From the NCBI GenBank assembly GCA_036741355.1, contig DAINSK010000004.1:62001-126000 (forward strand): a stretch of DNA of 64,000 nucleotides, written 5' to 3'. Positions 43,589 to 53,084 of this stretch are shown here, piece by piece. Numbering within the stretch: position 1 is the stretch's first letter; every line of letters starts with the position of its first letter. The translations under genes were made by a program, and so were the position numbers. Under the pieces are notes generated by a model. It did not search any database. It had not been told where the DNA came from and saw only the letters and a program-made list of their open reading frames with translations. The stretch comes from JBBRGK01 sp036741355. Its GTDB lineage: Bacteria > Chloroflexota > Dehalococcoidia > CAUJGQ01.

Positions 43589-46099
43589 ATGAGCGCAATC
43601 TCGACCATCGAGGACGCGCCTTTGCCAAGGAAACGACCCGCTCCCCGCAGCTTTATACTGCCGTTGCTCCCCCGCCGCCGCGGCGTCATGTTTCCGAATG
43701 TGGCCGCGCCAATCCTCGTCGGCCGGCGCTCCTCCGTGCTCGCCATCGACGAGGCGACGCAGCGTGGGCTCGACGTCGCCGTCGTCACCCAACGCGATCC
43801 CTCGCTTACCGACCTGGAGATGGGCGACCTTTTCCCGATCGCGACTGAAGCCGTCATCAATCGCGCCTTACGCCTGCCCGATGGCACCACCCAGGTTTGG
43901 GCTCAGGGCCAGCGGCGGCTACAGGTGCTCGAAATCGTCGCCACCGAGCCGTATTACCAGGTGCGCGTGGTGCCGATTCTGGAGGGCGACGACGGTTCGG
44001 TGGCAACCGAGGCGCTGACGCGGGCCGTGCTCGCACTGTTCGAAAAGGTTGTCCGGCTGTCGCCGTCGTTGCCCGAAGATGCCTATGTCATGGCGATGAA
44101 CATCGACAAGCCGGGATGGCTGGCCGACTTTGTCGCTTCTTCACTGGATCTCGACGACGGAGAGGCTCAGGCCGTTCTCTCAACGCTGGAGCCCGGTGAG
44201 CGCCTGCAGCGCGTGAACATCATCCTAGCGCGTGAGCTTGATGTGCTGGAGCTCCAGAGCCGCATCCACACCAAGGTGCAGGAAGAGGTCGACAAGTCGC
44301 AGCGGGAGTACTTCCTGCGCGAGCAGCTCAAAGCGATCCAGAAGGAGCTGGGCGAGATCGACCCGCAGTCGCGCGAAGTCGCCGTGCAGCGGGAGAAGAT
44401 CGAAGCATCGGGCATGCCCGCCGAGGTGTCGGCAAAAGCCGAAGAGGAGTTACGACGGCTCGAACAGATGCCGCTGGCGGCGCCGGAGACGGCGGTGATC
44501 CGCAGCTACGTCGATTGGCTGGTGGCGCTCCCCTGGACGAAGCGCACCGAGGACACGTTGGACCTCAAGCACGCCGCGCAGATCCTCGACCGCAATCATT
44601 ACGGGCTCCCGCGCGTGAAGGAACGCATTCTCGAGTTTATGGCGGTCCGCAGTCTGGCCAAAGAGCGGCACCGCAGCCCGATCCTCTGCTTCGTCGGACC
44701 GCCCGGCGTTGGTAAGACGAGCCTGGGCCGCTCGATCGCAGAGGCGCTGGGACGACGGTTTGCCCGCATCAGCCTGGGCGGAATCCGCGACGAGGCGGAG
44801 ATCCGCGGCCACCGCCGCACGTATGTAGGCGCACTTCCGGGGCGGATAATCCACACGATGCGACAGGTCGGAACGGTTAACCCCGTGTTCATGTTGGATG
44901 AGATCGACAAGGTGGGCACCGACTTCCGCGGCGACCCGTCGTCGGCGCTATTGGAGGCGCTCGATCCGGAGCAGAACTCCGGCTTCTCCGACCATTACCT
45001 TGACGTGGCGTACGACCTTTCACAAGTGCTGTTCATTACGACCGCGAATATGCTCGATCCGATCATCCCGGCGCTTCGCGACCGCCTGGAAGTGATTGAG
45101 CTCTCAGGCTACGTCGAAGACGAGAAACTCAACATCGCGCGGCGTTTTTTGGTACCACGCCAGATCGACGAAAACGGTCTGACACCGGCGAACCTGACTT
45201 TCAACGACGCGGCGCTGCGCCGGCTGATACGCGAGTACACGCACGAAGCCGGCGTACGGGGACTGGAGCGCGAAATCGGTCAGATCTGTCGCAAGGTCGC
45301 GCGGCAGGTTGCCGAAGGCCAGACGCGCTTGGTGCACGTCGGCCCGGGTGCCCTCGCCCGGTTCGTCGGTGCGCAAAAATACTTCTGGGGCATGGCCGAG
45401 GAGCACGATGAGATCGGCCTCGCGACAGGCGTCGCCCGCACCGATATGGGCGGCGATATTCTGGGTATCGAGGTGACCTTGATGCCCGGAAAAGGCAACC
45501 TGATCCTTACCGGACAGTTGGGCGAGGTAATGCGAGAGTCGGCGCAGGCGGCGCTCTCATTCGCGCGGTCGCGATCGGCAGAGCTCGGCATTTCCCTTGT
45601 TGACGCCGAAAAACAGGATATCCATGTCCACGTTCCGGCCGGCGGAATCCCCAAGGACGGTCCTTCGGCTGGTATCACCATCGCGACGGCGTTGATCTCG
45701 GCGCTGACACAGCAGCCGGTCGATCGACAAGTGGCGATGACCGGAGAAATCACGCTTCGCGGCCGTGTGTTGCCGGTGGGCGGCATCAAGGACAAGGTGC
45801 TGGCGGCGCACCGGGCAGGGATCAAGACGTTCGTGTTGCCAGCCAAGAACGAAAAAGACCTGGACGAAGTGCCGCAGCTCGTACGCCGCAGTTTGAGATT
45901 CGTATTCGCCGATGAGATGCGTGACGTGCTTCGAGTGGCGTTCCCGGGCTGGCAGCCGAGCAGGACGGCTGGTTTGAGTGATCCGGTGGAGCTGCGAACA
46001 GAACGCACCGCGGTGAGCGTCCCGAGCCGAACCCACGGCGGACCGCCGGTGCCGCATCTGCGTCCACCGGAGGTACATCGTAGCCCGCCGCCGGCGTGA
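43589..46099 (+). CDS. lon: ATP-dependent Lon protease
   Basis: An 836-residue Lon. N-terminal substrate-binding domain (about 20-210, starting FILPLLPRRRGVMFPN), a coiled helix region, AAA+ module with Walker A GPPGVGKTS and Walker B VFMLDEIDK, and a C-terminal protease domain with the Ser-Lys dyad in KDGPSAGIT (Ser693) and GGIKDKVLAAHRAGIK. It degrades misfolded and regulatory proteins in the cytoplasm. A Pro/Arg-rich tail of about 40 residues extends beyond the protease domain. ATG start without a clear ribosome site. Divergent from the opp operon. Confidence 0.96.
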   Translation: MSAISTIEDAPLPRKRPAPRSFILPLLPRRRGVMFPNVAAPILVGRRSSVLAIDEATQRGLDVAVVTQRDPSLTDLEMGDLFPIATEAVINRALRLPDGTTQVWAQGQRRLQVLEIVATEPYYQVRVVPILEGDDGSVATEALTRAVLALFEKVVRLSPSLPEDAYVMAMNIDKPGWLADFVASSLDLDDGEAQAVLSTLEPGERLQRVNIILARELDVLELQSRIHTKVQEEVDKSQREYFLREQLKAIQKELGEIDPQSREVAVQREKIEASGMPAEVSAKAEEELRRLEQMPLAAPETAVIRSYVDWLVALPWTKRTEDTLDLKHAAQILDRNHYGLPRVKERILEFMAVRSLAKERHRSPILCFVGPPGVGKTSLGRSIAEALGRRFARISLGGIRDEAEIRGHRRTYVGALPGRIIHTMRQVGTVNPVFMLDEIDKVGTDFRGDPSSALLEALDPEQNSGFSDHYLDVAYDLSQVLFITTANMLDPIIPALRDRLEVIELSGYVEDEKLNIARRFLVPRQIDENGLTPANLTFNDAALRRLIREYTHEAGVRGLEREIGQICRKVARQVAEGQTRLVHVGPGALARFVGAQKYFWGMAEEHDEIGLATGVARTDMGGDILGIEVTLMPGKGNLILTGQLGEVMRESAQAALSFARSRSAELGISLVDAEKQDIHVHVPAGGIPKDGPSAGITIATALISALTQQPVDRQVAMTGEITLRGRVLPVGGIKDKVLAAHRAGIKTFVLPAKNEKDLDEVPQLVRRSLRFVFADEMRDVLRVAFPGWQPSRTAGLSDPVELRTERTAVSVPSRTHGGPPVPHLRPPEVHRSPPPA

Positions 46100-46187
46100 G
46101 CAGCGGAGCAATCATTTCTTAAAATGCTGGCGGGCGGCACAGTTTTTTGCATATCAATACGGCGGGCGGCCGGGTACGGGCTCAGCG

Positions 46188-46685
46188 TTGAACTGGCTCG
46201 ATTTCGCGATCATCGTGACGATCCTGTGGTTCGCGATCACAGGGCTGACCGTCGGTCTTCTGCGCGAAGTGGTGACGCTGGTTGCTGCCTTTCTTGGGGT
46301 GGTCCTGGCCGGGCGGCTGTATGCGCGTCTCGCGGACGATATCCGCATCGTTCACGCCGACACGCGGATGGACCAGTTGATCGCCTTCATCGCTATTTTT
46401 GGGGCGACTGCGCTTGCCGGCCAGATCGCCGGCAGCCTGCTCAAGCAGACCGCGTCACTGCTGCTGCTGGGGCCCGTTGACCGCGTGGCCGGCCTGGCGT
46501 TTGGGCTCCTCAAAGGGCTGATCATCGTCGAGCTGGTCTTGATCGCCTTTGCTGTGTTCCCATCAGCGATGTGGATGAAGACGGCGATCGATACTTCGTT
46601 GCTGGCACCGCTGTTTCTCGATGGCGCGCCCTGGCTGCTTCACCTGCTGCCGGGCGGGTTCCGTTCAGCCGTACACGCGGTGTAG
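46188..46685 (+). CDS. CvpA family membrane protein
   Basis: A 165-residue protein with four hydrophobic helices and the CvpA pattern: NWLDFAIIVTILWFAITGLTVGLLREVVTLVA at the start, a central ALAGQIAGSLL and GLAFGLLKGLIIVELVL. CvpA was described for colicin V production; most family members have an unclear membrane role. TTG start, overlapping nothing. Follows lon by 88 bases. Confidence 0.8.
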   Translation: MNWLDFAIIVTILWFAITGLTVGLLREVVTLVAAFLGVVLAGRLYARLADDIRIVHADTRMDQLIAFIAIFGATALAGQIAGSLLKQTASLLLLGPVDRVAGLAFGLLKGLIIVELVLIAFAVFPSAMWMKTAIDTSLLAPLFLDGAPWLLHLLPGGFRSAVHAV

Positions 46686-46703
46686 TGGAGACACACCCGC
46701 GCG

Positions 46704-46733
46704 TTGTCAGCCGTTCGAATGCTCTGTTATGAT
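46704..46733 (+). promoter_or_regulatory. promoter of the HNH endonuclease gene
   Basis: TTGTCA (46704-46709) and an extended TATGAT -10 (46728-46733) are 18 bases apart, both 5 of 6 matches to consensus. The HNH gene starts 45 bases downstream. Confidence 0.6.
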
Positions 46734-46778
46734 TCGGCCACCACCAGCTGTGCGTGATTTCTCGGTCGAGCGTGCTCT

Positions 46779-47306
46779 ATGGAGCCTGCTGTACTCGTTC
46801 TTAATCAGAATTACGATCCGATCAACGTGTGTAACGCTCGCCGTGCCTTCACGCTCCTGTACGGGGGCAAGGCCGAAGTGCTGGAACACGGCCTTGGCGT
46901 TCTTCGCAGCCCTAGCTTTGCGTTTCCGCTTCCTTCCGTCATCCGCCTGGTCTACATGGTGAAGCGGCCCCGTCCGCAAATGCGCCTGACCAGGCGCGAA
47001 GTCTTCATGCGCGACCGCTACACCTGCCAGTATTGCGGCCGCCAGGCGCGCGAGTTGACGCTCGATCACGTCTTTCCACGCCACCGTGGCGGACGGCATA
47101 CCTGGGAGAACCTGGTGGCGGCGTGCAAGGGCTGCAACCACCGGAAGGCCGGTCGCACGCCGTCAGAGGCGCGGATGCTGTTGAGCAGGGCGCCCTACCG
47201 GCCCAGAGTGAGCAGCTATTACCTGTTCTACCAGTACCTCGACGTCCAGCACGAATGGCGCAAATTTATCCCGGGCTGGGACGAAGCCAGCATCGGCATC
47301 TCTTGA
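46779..47306 (+). CDS. HNH endonuclease domain protein
   Basis: A 175-residue HNH protein. RDRYTCQYCGRQARELTLDH carries the first zinc Cys pair and the HNH Asp-His; HVFPRHRGGRHTWENLV and ACKGCNHRKA complete the fold. The N-terminal VLNQNYDPINVCNARRAFTLL is the typical extension of small stand-alone HNH proteins common in actinobacteria and Chloroflexota. Role in DNA cutting or repair is inferred; no partner restriction gene nearby. Confidence 0.87.
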   Translation: MEPAVLVLNQNYDPINVCNARRAFTLLYGGKAEVLEHGLGVLRSPSFAFPLPSVIRLVYMVKRPRPQMRLTRREVFMRDRYTCQYCGRQARELTLDHVFPRHRGGRHTWENLVAACKGCNHRKAGRTPSEARMLLSRAPYRPRVSSYYLFYQYLDVQHEWRKFIPGWDEASIGIS

Positions 47307-47319
47307 AAGCGAGCGTGCG

Positions 47320-47979
47320 TTACCCCAGCAGGACTGCGCGTAAAGCGTCCTCGGTTTCCGGCGGGGTAACTGCGAGCACCTGGTCGCCGTCCTGCAGCAC
47401 CGTATCCGGGGTGGGGACCTTGGCAAAGCCGTCCGAATCGACCAGCAGCGGAATCAGGGAGCGCTGAGGCAGCAGCAGGTCGCGCACGCGCCGGCCCACC
47501 GAAGGCGAATCCTGGACCAATTGGGCCTCTACAAGCTCCAGGCCGCTATTGCGGAGCGTAAGCAAAGGGATCAAGTGGTGAGTGGGAAGCGCCTGTTCGA
47601 TGTGGGCGAGGATGACGGCTGTGGCGCTGACAGTCGTGTCAATGCCCAGCTTTTTGAAGATCGCCTCGTTCTTCGGGTTGTTTATACGGGCGATGGTGCG
47701 CGGCACGTCGAACTTGTTGCGTGCCACCTGGCAGGCCACGAGGTTATCCTCATCGCCACCGGTCACCGCAATGAACATGTTGGCTCGGCCCGTCCCGGCG
47801 TTGTCGAGCACCGCGGCCTCGCAGCCGTCTCCGCATAAGGTGATGTCGCCGAGCTCGTCGGTGATGCGCTCGCACTTGGTCGGATCCTGCTCGATGACAA
47901 GTAGCTCATGTCCCTCACTGACCAGCTCTCGGGCAAGGTAAAAACCGACTTTGCCGCCGCCGACGACAATGATGTACAC
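47320..47979 (-). CDS. TrkA-type K+ transport regulator (RCK_N + RCK_C)
   Basis: A 219-residue cytosolic regulator with an NAD-binding GGGKVGFYLARELVSEGHELLVIE domain (about 1-130) and a C-terminal TrkA_C domain (about 135-219). It gates Trk/Ktr potassium uptake in response to nucleotide. The companion gene at 47998-48399 has only the N-domain. GTG start with AAGAAGG upstream. No K+ channel gene is in the window. Confidence 0.9.
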   Translation of the reverse strand: MYIIVVGGGKVGFYLARELVSEGHELLVIEQDPTKCERITDELGDITLCGDGCEAAVLDNAGTGRANMFIAVTGGDEDNLVACQVARNKFDVPRTIARINNPKNEAIFKKLGIDTTVSATAVILAHIEQALPTHHLIPLLTLRNSGLELVEAQLVQDSPSVGRRVRDLLLPQRSLIPLLVDSDGFAKVPTPDTVLQDGDQVLAVTPPETEDALRAVLLG

Positions 47980-47997
47980 GGTTGGCCGCCTTCTTGC

Positions 47998-48399
47998 TTA
48001 GCGTTCCAGTGCGTCGTGAAGTAGTTGCGCGCCGACTTTTGTCGGGCTGATCGTTTCAAGCCCAAGGGTGTGGTACAGCTCTTCCCGGATGGGGTCGTAG
48101 ATGCGGCAAACGACGCGCTTAACGTTGAACAGGTGTTGAGCGATCTGTGCCGCCATGACGTTGCGATTATCGCCCTGCGTCACGGCAACAAACGCGTCCG
48201 CGTCCTGGATACCCGCGCGACGCAACACGTCCATGTCGATGCCGTTACCGACCAGGGCGCGCCCGCTAAAGTCCGAAGGTAGCCGCTTCCTGAATGACTC
48301 GCTGCGCAGATCGAGGATGGTTACGTCGTGACCTTCGCGGTCCAGCGTGGTGGCGAGTTGCGCGCCCACACGGCCGCAGCCCATGATCACGACCTTCAC
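47998..48399 (-). CDS. TrkA-N (RCK) domain protein
   Basis: A 133-residue NAD-binding TrkA-N protein: KVVIMGCGRVGAQLATTLDREGHDVTILD. It lacks the C-domain, unlike its neighbour; such unequal TrkA pairs are known in other bacteria. I chose the GTG at 48399 because GAGGAGAG lies 5 bases upstream. Transcribed just ahead of the longer gene. Confidence 0.87.
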   Translation of the reverse strand: MKVVIMGCGRVGAQLATTLDREGHDVTILDLRSESFRKRLPSDFSGRALVGNGIDMDVLRRAGIQDADAFVAVTQGDNRNVMAAQIAQHLFNVKRVVCRIYDPIREELYHTLGLETISPTKVGAQLLHDALER

Positions 48400-48444
48400 A
48401 ATTCTCTCCTCGTGCCACGTCAAGTATGTGAAACCAAACACATG

Positions 48445-49626
48445 CTAGGTATCGGTCTGATCTCTGTCAACGCGGCAAATCAACACCGAATGCCGGCCGA
48501 GCACACGCGTCAGTACAAGGATCCGTTCCCCAGAACCTTCTAACCTGAGAGAGCGCTCCAGCTCCTGCGGATCTAGCGGCGAAGCGCGTGTCTTGACGAC
48601 TACGTGGCCGATATCGAGCGCCCGCAGGCGGCGGCGTAGCTGTTTCAGATTGAATGGCATCCACTCCTCGACGCGGTAAGCCGTCGCGAACGGCGTTTGC
48701 TGCGAAACGTCGGCGCATAGGAAGGCGGTCGAGTCGTCGATCTTGGTGGCGCCCAGGCTGTGGGCGACCTGCTCAATCGCGTGGGCGCGGATCACGGCTG
48801 GTCCGGGTTCGAAGAGGAACTGACGCGGTGGCGCCGCCGGCACATGCGCCACGGAAACGGTGGTGAGGGTCTGCCCGCCCGGCAACAGGGTGGCGCGCCG
48901 GCGGGTCGTAGCCAGCGGCCCCAGCCAGAGCACCGCCTGCTTGAGGTCACCACGCTCCTGGATGAATTCGACTTCGCAGCCGGACGGAAGCGCTTCGTCG
49001 CGTATCCCGGGGGAAACCTTGATGGCCAGCGCCGGCATACTGCCGGCCAGCGCGGTCACGGCGCCAAGCGGTGGCTCGTAATGCCGCGGGTCAAATATGC
49101 GCCGTCCGTCGGACCGCCGGCCCGGGTCGCAAAAGGCTGCCTCTACGTTCGCTAATGGCACCGACCGGATGTCGCCGAGCAGGAAGTCGGTGCGCTCTGT
49201 GACGCCGTATACCTCGGCGTTGGCCCGGGCGATGGCCAGCCGCAGCGGATCACGATCGATCGCCACGACACGGCTAATTCGCGCCAGCGCAATCGTGTCG
49301 CCGCCGATCCCGCATCCGAGGTCGGCCATTCGTTCGAAGCCTGCGAAGCGTGCGGCACAATGGGCTGAGACGGCTTCGCCGGTGGCTTGCTCCAGCGCGT
49401 CGCGGGTGAAAAACATGCGAGACGCAAATGAGAACTTGCGCGCGGCCCGCTTGCGGAGGTCAATCGTCTCGATCGCGGCAGCCACGTGGTCGGGCGGGTA
49501 GTCCCGTCGCAAGCGGGTCAGCGCCTGCAGCTCGCTTGCCGATTCCAGCATGACTTCGGCGGCACGGCTCAACAGAACCTCGCCCGCAGCCGAGCGCAAA
49601 AAAGCGAGGGTTTCAAGCCCTTTCAC
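48445..49626 (-). CDS. class I SAM methyltransferase with THUMP-like domain
   Basis: A 393-residue predicted RNA methyltransferase. An N-terminal extension (about 1-100), then a SAM-binding MADLGCGIGGDTIALA (motif I), DRDPLRLAIARANAEVYGV and a C-terminal THUMP-like segment (about 320-390, FNLKQLRRRLRALDIG and KTRASPLDPQELERSLRL). The GTG at 49626 overlaps the stop of the phosphodiesterase gene by GTGA, which sets the start; longer readings are unsupported. Substrate unknown; the domain suggests rRNA or tRNA. Confidence 0.83.
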   Translation of the reverse strand: MKGLETLAFLRSAAGEVLLSRAAEVMLESASELQALTRLRRDYPPDHVAAAIETIDLRKRAARKFSFASRMFFTRDALEQATGEAVSAHCAARFAGFERMADLGCGIGGDTIALARISRVVAIDRDPLRLAIARANAEVYGVTERTDFLLGDIRSVPLANVEAAFCDPGRRSDGRRIFDPRHYEPPLGAVTALAGSMPALAIKVSPGIRDEALPSGCEVEFIQERGDLKQAVLWLGPLATTRRRATLLPGGQTLTTVSVAHVPAAPPRQFLFEPGPAVIRAHAIEQVAHSLGATKIDDSTAFLCADVSQQTPFATAYRVEEWMPFNLKQLRRRLRALDIGHVVVKTRASPLDPQELERSLRLEGSGERILVLTRVLGRHSVLICRVDRDQTDT

Positions 49627-50153
49627 TTCAACTGTTCGATCCAGGCCTGCGCCCGGCCGCGGTGAAACTCGAGATAGCCTATGTTGCCAAGCGACGTTTG
49701 CATATTGCGCGGAAACATGGGGCTGCCGGGGTTTACTACGAGGACACCTTTGTAGTTTATCACCTGGCTGACGTGGGTGTGGCCGCAGACGACGATGTCC
49801 ACCGGTCCGCCGAACGAATAGTCGAGCATCTTGTCGAACGTTCGGTAGGGCGGCCATTCGGGGAACTCAAAGGCGTGCGTCATGCCAACGCGGAAGCCGT
49901 CCAGGTCGATGATCCACGAATTGCGCAAGCGAGGATCCTCAGGCACAACCGGCCGGCCTGCACCGCCGTCGTCGCCGTTGCCGCGCGCCACGTAAATCGG
50001 CGCCAGGCGCTCCAAACGGTCCACCACGTCGAGCACGTGCAGGTCGCCCGCGTGCAGGATCAGGTCAACATGGCTGAACGCTTCGTAGACCTGCGGCCAC
50101 ATGTCGGGCGCGGCTTCGGGTATGTGAGTGTCGGAGATCAAGCCAATGAGCAA
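49623..50153 (-). CDS. YfcE-family metallophosphoesterase
   Basis: A 176-residue phosphodiesterase. GLISDTHIPE and ILHAGDLHVLD supply the first metal ligands, ARGNGDD the bridging Asn-Asp, and VVCGHTHVSQ and VNPGSP the rest. Usually acts on phosphodiesters in the cytoplasm. I chose the second TTG at 50153 because AGGAGG lies 7 bases upstream. Overlaps the methyltransferase (GTGA), so the two are coupled. Confidence 0.9.
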   Translation of the reverse strand: MLIGLISDTHIPEAAPDMWPQVYEAFSHVDLILHAGDLHVLDVVDRLERLAPIYVARGNGDDGGAGRPVVPEDPRLRNSWIIDLDGFRVGMTHAFEFPEWPPYRTFDKMLDYSFGGPVDIVVCGHTHVSQVINYKGVLVVNPGSPMFPRNMQTSLGNIGYLEFHRGRAQAWIEQLK

Positions 50154-50294
50154 CAATCGCCCTCCTGAGCACACCGGCGTCATTGTACCGTGGCCCCGAG
50201 GCGATCGGGCGCGCTGAACCCTCCGGTGTTCGGATGGGTCGCCTCGTGCGTCGGCCGCGCAAGACATTGACGCGCGCGCCGCACGCGAAGCCGT

Positions 50295-50323
50295 TTGCGG
50301 GCCGCATGGCCAGCCGGTAAACT
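50295..50323 (+). promoter_or_regulatory. promoter of the pdxS gene
   Basis: TTGCGG and TAAACT are separated by exactly 17 bases, ending 77 bases before the pdxS ATG. Moderate match to consensus. Confidence 0.5.
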
Positions 50324-50400
50324 TAATTAGATGGTCGGGCACGGAATCAAGCTGCCGTTTGCGGCATCCCGCTTGTAATACCGGCAGGGGAGATCGAATT

Positions 50401-51288
50401 ATGGCGGTTGAAAAAGGAACCTGGCTGCTGAAGCGTGGTCTGGCGCAGATGCTGAAGGGCGGCGTGATCATGGACGTTGTGACGCCGGAACACGCGAAAA
50501 TCGCCGAAGAAGCGGGCGCCTGCGCGGTGATGGCGCTCGAGCGCGTGCCGTCCGATATTCGAGCCGCGGGCGGCGTGGCGCGGATGAGCGATCCGGACAT
50601 GATCATCGGCATCAGAGAAGCCGTGACGATCCCGGTCATGGCCAAGGCGCGCATCGGCCACTTCGTCGAAGCGCAGGTGCTGGAAGCGCTCGGCGTGGAC
50701 TATATCGACGAGTCTGAAGTGCTAACGCCGGCCGACGAAGCGCACCATATTAATAAGCATAACTTCCGCGTCCCGTTTGTTTGTGGCTGTCGCGACTTGG
50801 GCGAGGCGCTGCGCCGTATCGCCGAGGGTGCTGCGATGATCCGCACCAAAGGCGAGGCCGGCACGGGGGACATCGTCGAGGCTGTGCGCCACATGCGCCA
50901 GCTCTGGGACGACATCCGCCGGCTTAAGAATATGCCGGAGGAAGAGCTGTACGCCGAAGCGAAGAACCTGGGCGCACCATACGACCTGGTAAAAGAGGTA
51001 CACGACCTCGGCCGTCTGCCGGTGGTGAACTTCTCCGCCGGCGGTGTGGCGACCCCGGCCGACGCGGCGCTCATGATGCAGCTCGGAGCCGAGGGCGTGT
51101 TCGTCGGCTCCGGCATCTTCAAAGCGGGCAATCCTGAGCAACGCGCCAAAGCGATCGTTAAAGCCGTCACCCATTACTCGAACCCGGAGATCCTTGCCGA
51201 AGTCTCTCGCGGGCTCGGAGAGGCGATGCGCGGCCAATCTGTACGGGCTCTGCCAAAAGAAGAGCTGCTCGCAAGTCGCGGCTGGTAG
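50401..51288 (+). CDS. pdxS: pyridoxal 5'-phosphate synthase PdxS subunit
   Basis: A 295-residue protein that builds the pyridoxal 5'-phosphate ring from ribose-5-phosphate, glyceraldehyde-3-phosphate and ammonia. Family strings: GVIMDVVTPEHAKIAEEAGA (catalytic Asp), ERVPSDIRAAGGVARMSDP, VPVMAKARIGH (catalytic Lys) and FSAGGVATPADAALMMQLGA. Very high conservation and exact length. ATG with GGGGAG 8 bases upstream. PdxT lies just downstream, after a terminator. Confidence 0.97.
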   Translation: MAVEKGTWLLKRGLAQMLKGGVIMDVVTPEHAKIAEEAGACAVMALERVPSDIRAAGGVARMSDPDMIIGIREAVTIPVMAKARIGHFVEAQVLEALGVDYIDESEVLTPADEAHHINKHNFRVPFVCGCRDLGEALRRIAEGAAMIRTKGEAGTGDIVEAVRHMRQLWDDIRRLKNMPEEELYAEAKNLGAPYDLVKEVHDLGRLPVVNFSAGGVATPADAALMMQLGAEGVFVGSGIFKAGNPEQRAKAIVKAVTHYSNPEILAEVSRGLGEAMRGQSVRALPKEELLASRGW

Positions 51289-51331
51289 GCAAGCGGAATC
51301 GGTTTTCCGGATTGCCGATGGACAAAAAATG

Positions 51332-51359
51332 ACAGCCGGGCTCAGGGCCCGGCTGTTTT
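51332..51359 (+). terminator. rho-independent terminator between pdxS and pdxT
   Basis: ACAGCCGGGC and GCCCGGCTGT form a 10-bp stem with a TCAGG loop, followed by TTTT. It lies right after pdxS, so pdxT is probably read from its own TACAAT box (51412-51417) or by readthrough. Confidence 0.8.
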
Positions 51360-51453
51360 GCGCCCGTACGAGGACCGCATGCCGGCTCTGAGGCAACCGG
51401 GGCAAGTACGATACAATTACCTAGGATCTCCGCACTTTGAGAGCTTCGGGACG

Positions 51454-52062
51454 ATGACCACGGGACGAATTGGCGTGCTCGCCCTGCAAGGCGACTTTGC
51501 CGAACACGCCGAAGCGCTACGGCGCCTCGGCGTCGAGCCGGTGGAAGTGCGCTTGCCCGCCGACCTGGCTGATCTCGATGGGTTGATCATTCCGGGTGGC
51601 GAAAGTACTACGATCGCCCGTCTGCTAGACGCCTGCGGGTTGCTCGAACCGATCCGGTCACTGACTCGAGCTGGTTTCCCGACCTGGGGTACCTGTGCCG
51701 GCGCCATAATGCTCGCCGAACGGGCGCCCGGATTGGACAGGCCTAACCTGGGGGCAATGGACATAGGCGTGCGACGGAACGCGTTCGGCAGTCAGAAGGA
51801 CAGCTTCGAGACGGACCTGGAAGTTTCTGGGCTGAGTGATGATGCGTTCCATGCCGTCTTCATCCGCGCTCCCGTGATCGAAGAGGTAGGGCCGGATGTG
51901 GAAGTGCTGGCCAAACTGGATGATGGCACAGTGGTTGCCGCACGTCAGGGGGCGCTGCTCGCCACGTCATTTCATCCCGAGCTCACCGGTGACGACCGAT
52001 TTCATCGCTACTTCGTCGAACTCGCCCGCGCTTGCAACCGTTCCACACCAAATCTCGAATAG
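51454..52062 (+). CDS. pdxT: pyridoxal 5'-phosphate synthase glutaminase subunit PdxT
   Basis: A 202-residue glutaminase that feeds ammonia to PdxS. RIGVLALQGDFAEH at the N-terminus, LIIPGGESTTIARLL, GTCAGAIML with the nucleophilic Cys, RNAFGSQKDSFET and SFHPELT with the catalytic His (Glu two residues later). Standard length. A leading reading to 51358 lies inside the pdxS terminator, so the ATG at 51454 is the start. Its own TACAAT box sits about 40 bases upstream. Confidence 0.95.
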   Translation: MTTGRIGVLALQGDFAEHAEALRRLGVEPVEVRLPADLADLDGLIIPGGESTTIARLLDACGLLEPIRSLTRAGFPTWGTCAGAIMLAERAPGLDRPNLGAMDIGVRRNAFGSQKDSFETDLEVSGLSDDAFHAVFIRAPVIEEVGPDVEVLAKLDDGTVVAARQGALLATSFHPELTGDDRFHRYFVELARACNRSTPNLE

Positions 52063-52077
52063 GCGGCGGCCCTCTGC

Positions 52078-53043
52078 ATGACCACTGCACGTCCAGTGCG
52101 ACCCACTGATCTTGTTGCGCTTGTTTCATTCGATGGAAAGGTCTATCCAAACGAGGCGCACACATGGGACCGTCTTGGCCGGAATGCCGATGGGCCGCGG
52201 CTGTTGGAAAATGCATTTGAGCAATGGCTTTCGTTCGCGACCGGCCGGCACACGTGGATTAGCATACAGGGACAAACGATCCGGGGAGTTGCCTCCGCAC
52301 GACCACGGGGCAGCCGTCTTGCCTGGGAGATCGATTGCCTGATCGTCGCAGCTGACGATAGCGAACCGATCTTGCTGGCGTTGCTTGAGCAGCTTTCGGC
52401 GGCGGCCGCGAGGGCGCGCGTTTTGCGGGTATTCCTGCGGGCCGAAGCCGGAAGCGACGTAGTCGTGGCGGCGCGCAAGGCCGGGTTCGCGCCGTACGTG
52501 TCGGAAAAGCTCTTCCGGCTGAGCGCTGGTCTGGAGAACGAGTCAATCGATCCGATGCTGGAAGTACATGACCGCAATCGTGCCCACGGATTTGCACTCT
52601 TCCGCCTGTACAACCGCGTGACGCCCATGGAGGTGCGCCAGTTCGAAGCCGCGACGTACGCCGAATGGATCGCATGCCAGGAAAAGCGCAGCCAGGGGCG
52701 GGGCCGCCTGGACGCAGTAGCGGAAATAGGCGGCGAAGCAATGGCGTGGGTTCGATCGGTGCCCGACGGCGGCGTCGGGCGAATTGATTTGCTGCTGCAT
52801 CCGGACGCCTTCTTACACGCCGGATCGCTGCTATCGCTCGCGGTTACGGCGCTCGGCGACCGGCGACCGGTGTTCTGCCTGGTGCCGGCTGATGCCGAGG
52901 GGCTGGCGGGGTTACTGCAGGCGCGAGGCTTTGAGCCGGCAGCTGAATATCTGGGAATGGTGAAGCGTCTTGCCATTCCCGCGCGCCAGGCGGCCTCGGT
53001 TCGGGTCCCTGTCCACACTCCCCTGGCTACTGTTTTGTTTTGA
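52078..53043 (+). CDS. GNAT-fold protein, hypothetical
   Basis: A 321-residue protein that looks like two GNAT-like halves (about 10-150 and 165-300). Weak acetyltransferase strings such as RVLRVFLRAEAGSDVVVAAR and IGGEAMAWVRSVPDGGVGR appear, but no clear acetyl-CoA P-loop. Starts at an ATG 15 bases after pdxT and overlaps the unlikely upstream reading of the next gene. Could modify an amine substrate; function unknown. Confidence 0.55.
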   Translation: MTTARPVRPTDLVALVSFDGKVYPNEAHTWDRLGRNADGPRLLENAFEQWLSFATGRHTWISIQGQTIRGVASARPRGSRLAWEIDCLIVAADDSEPILLALLEQLSAAAARARVLRVFLRAEAGSDVVVAARKAGFAPYVSEKLFRLSAGLENESIDPMLEVHDRNRAHGFALFRLYNRVTPMEVRQFEAATYAEWIACQEKRSQGRGRLDAVAEIGGEAMAWVRSVPDGGVGRIDLLLHPDAFLHAGSLLSLAVTALGDRRPVFCLVPADAEGLAGLLQARGFEPAAEYLGMVKRLAIPARQAASVRVPVHTPLATVLF

Positions 53044-53084
53044 CAAATCCTTCGGAAGCCACACCCAGACCCTGGAGACCTACG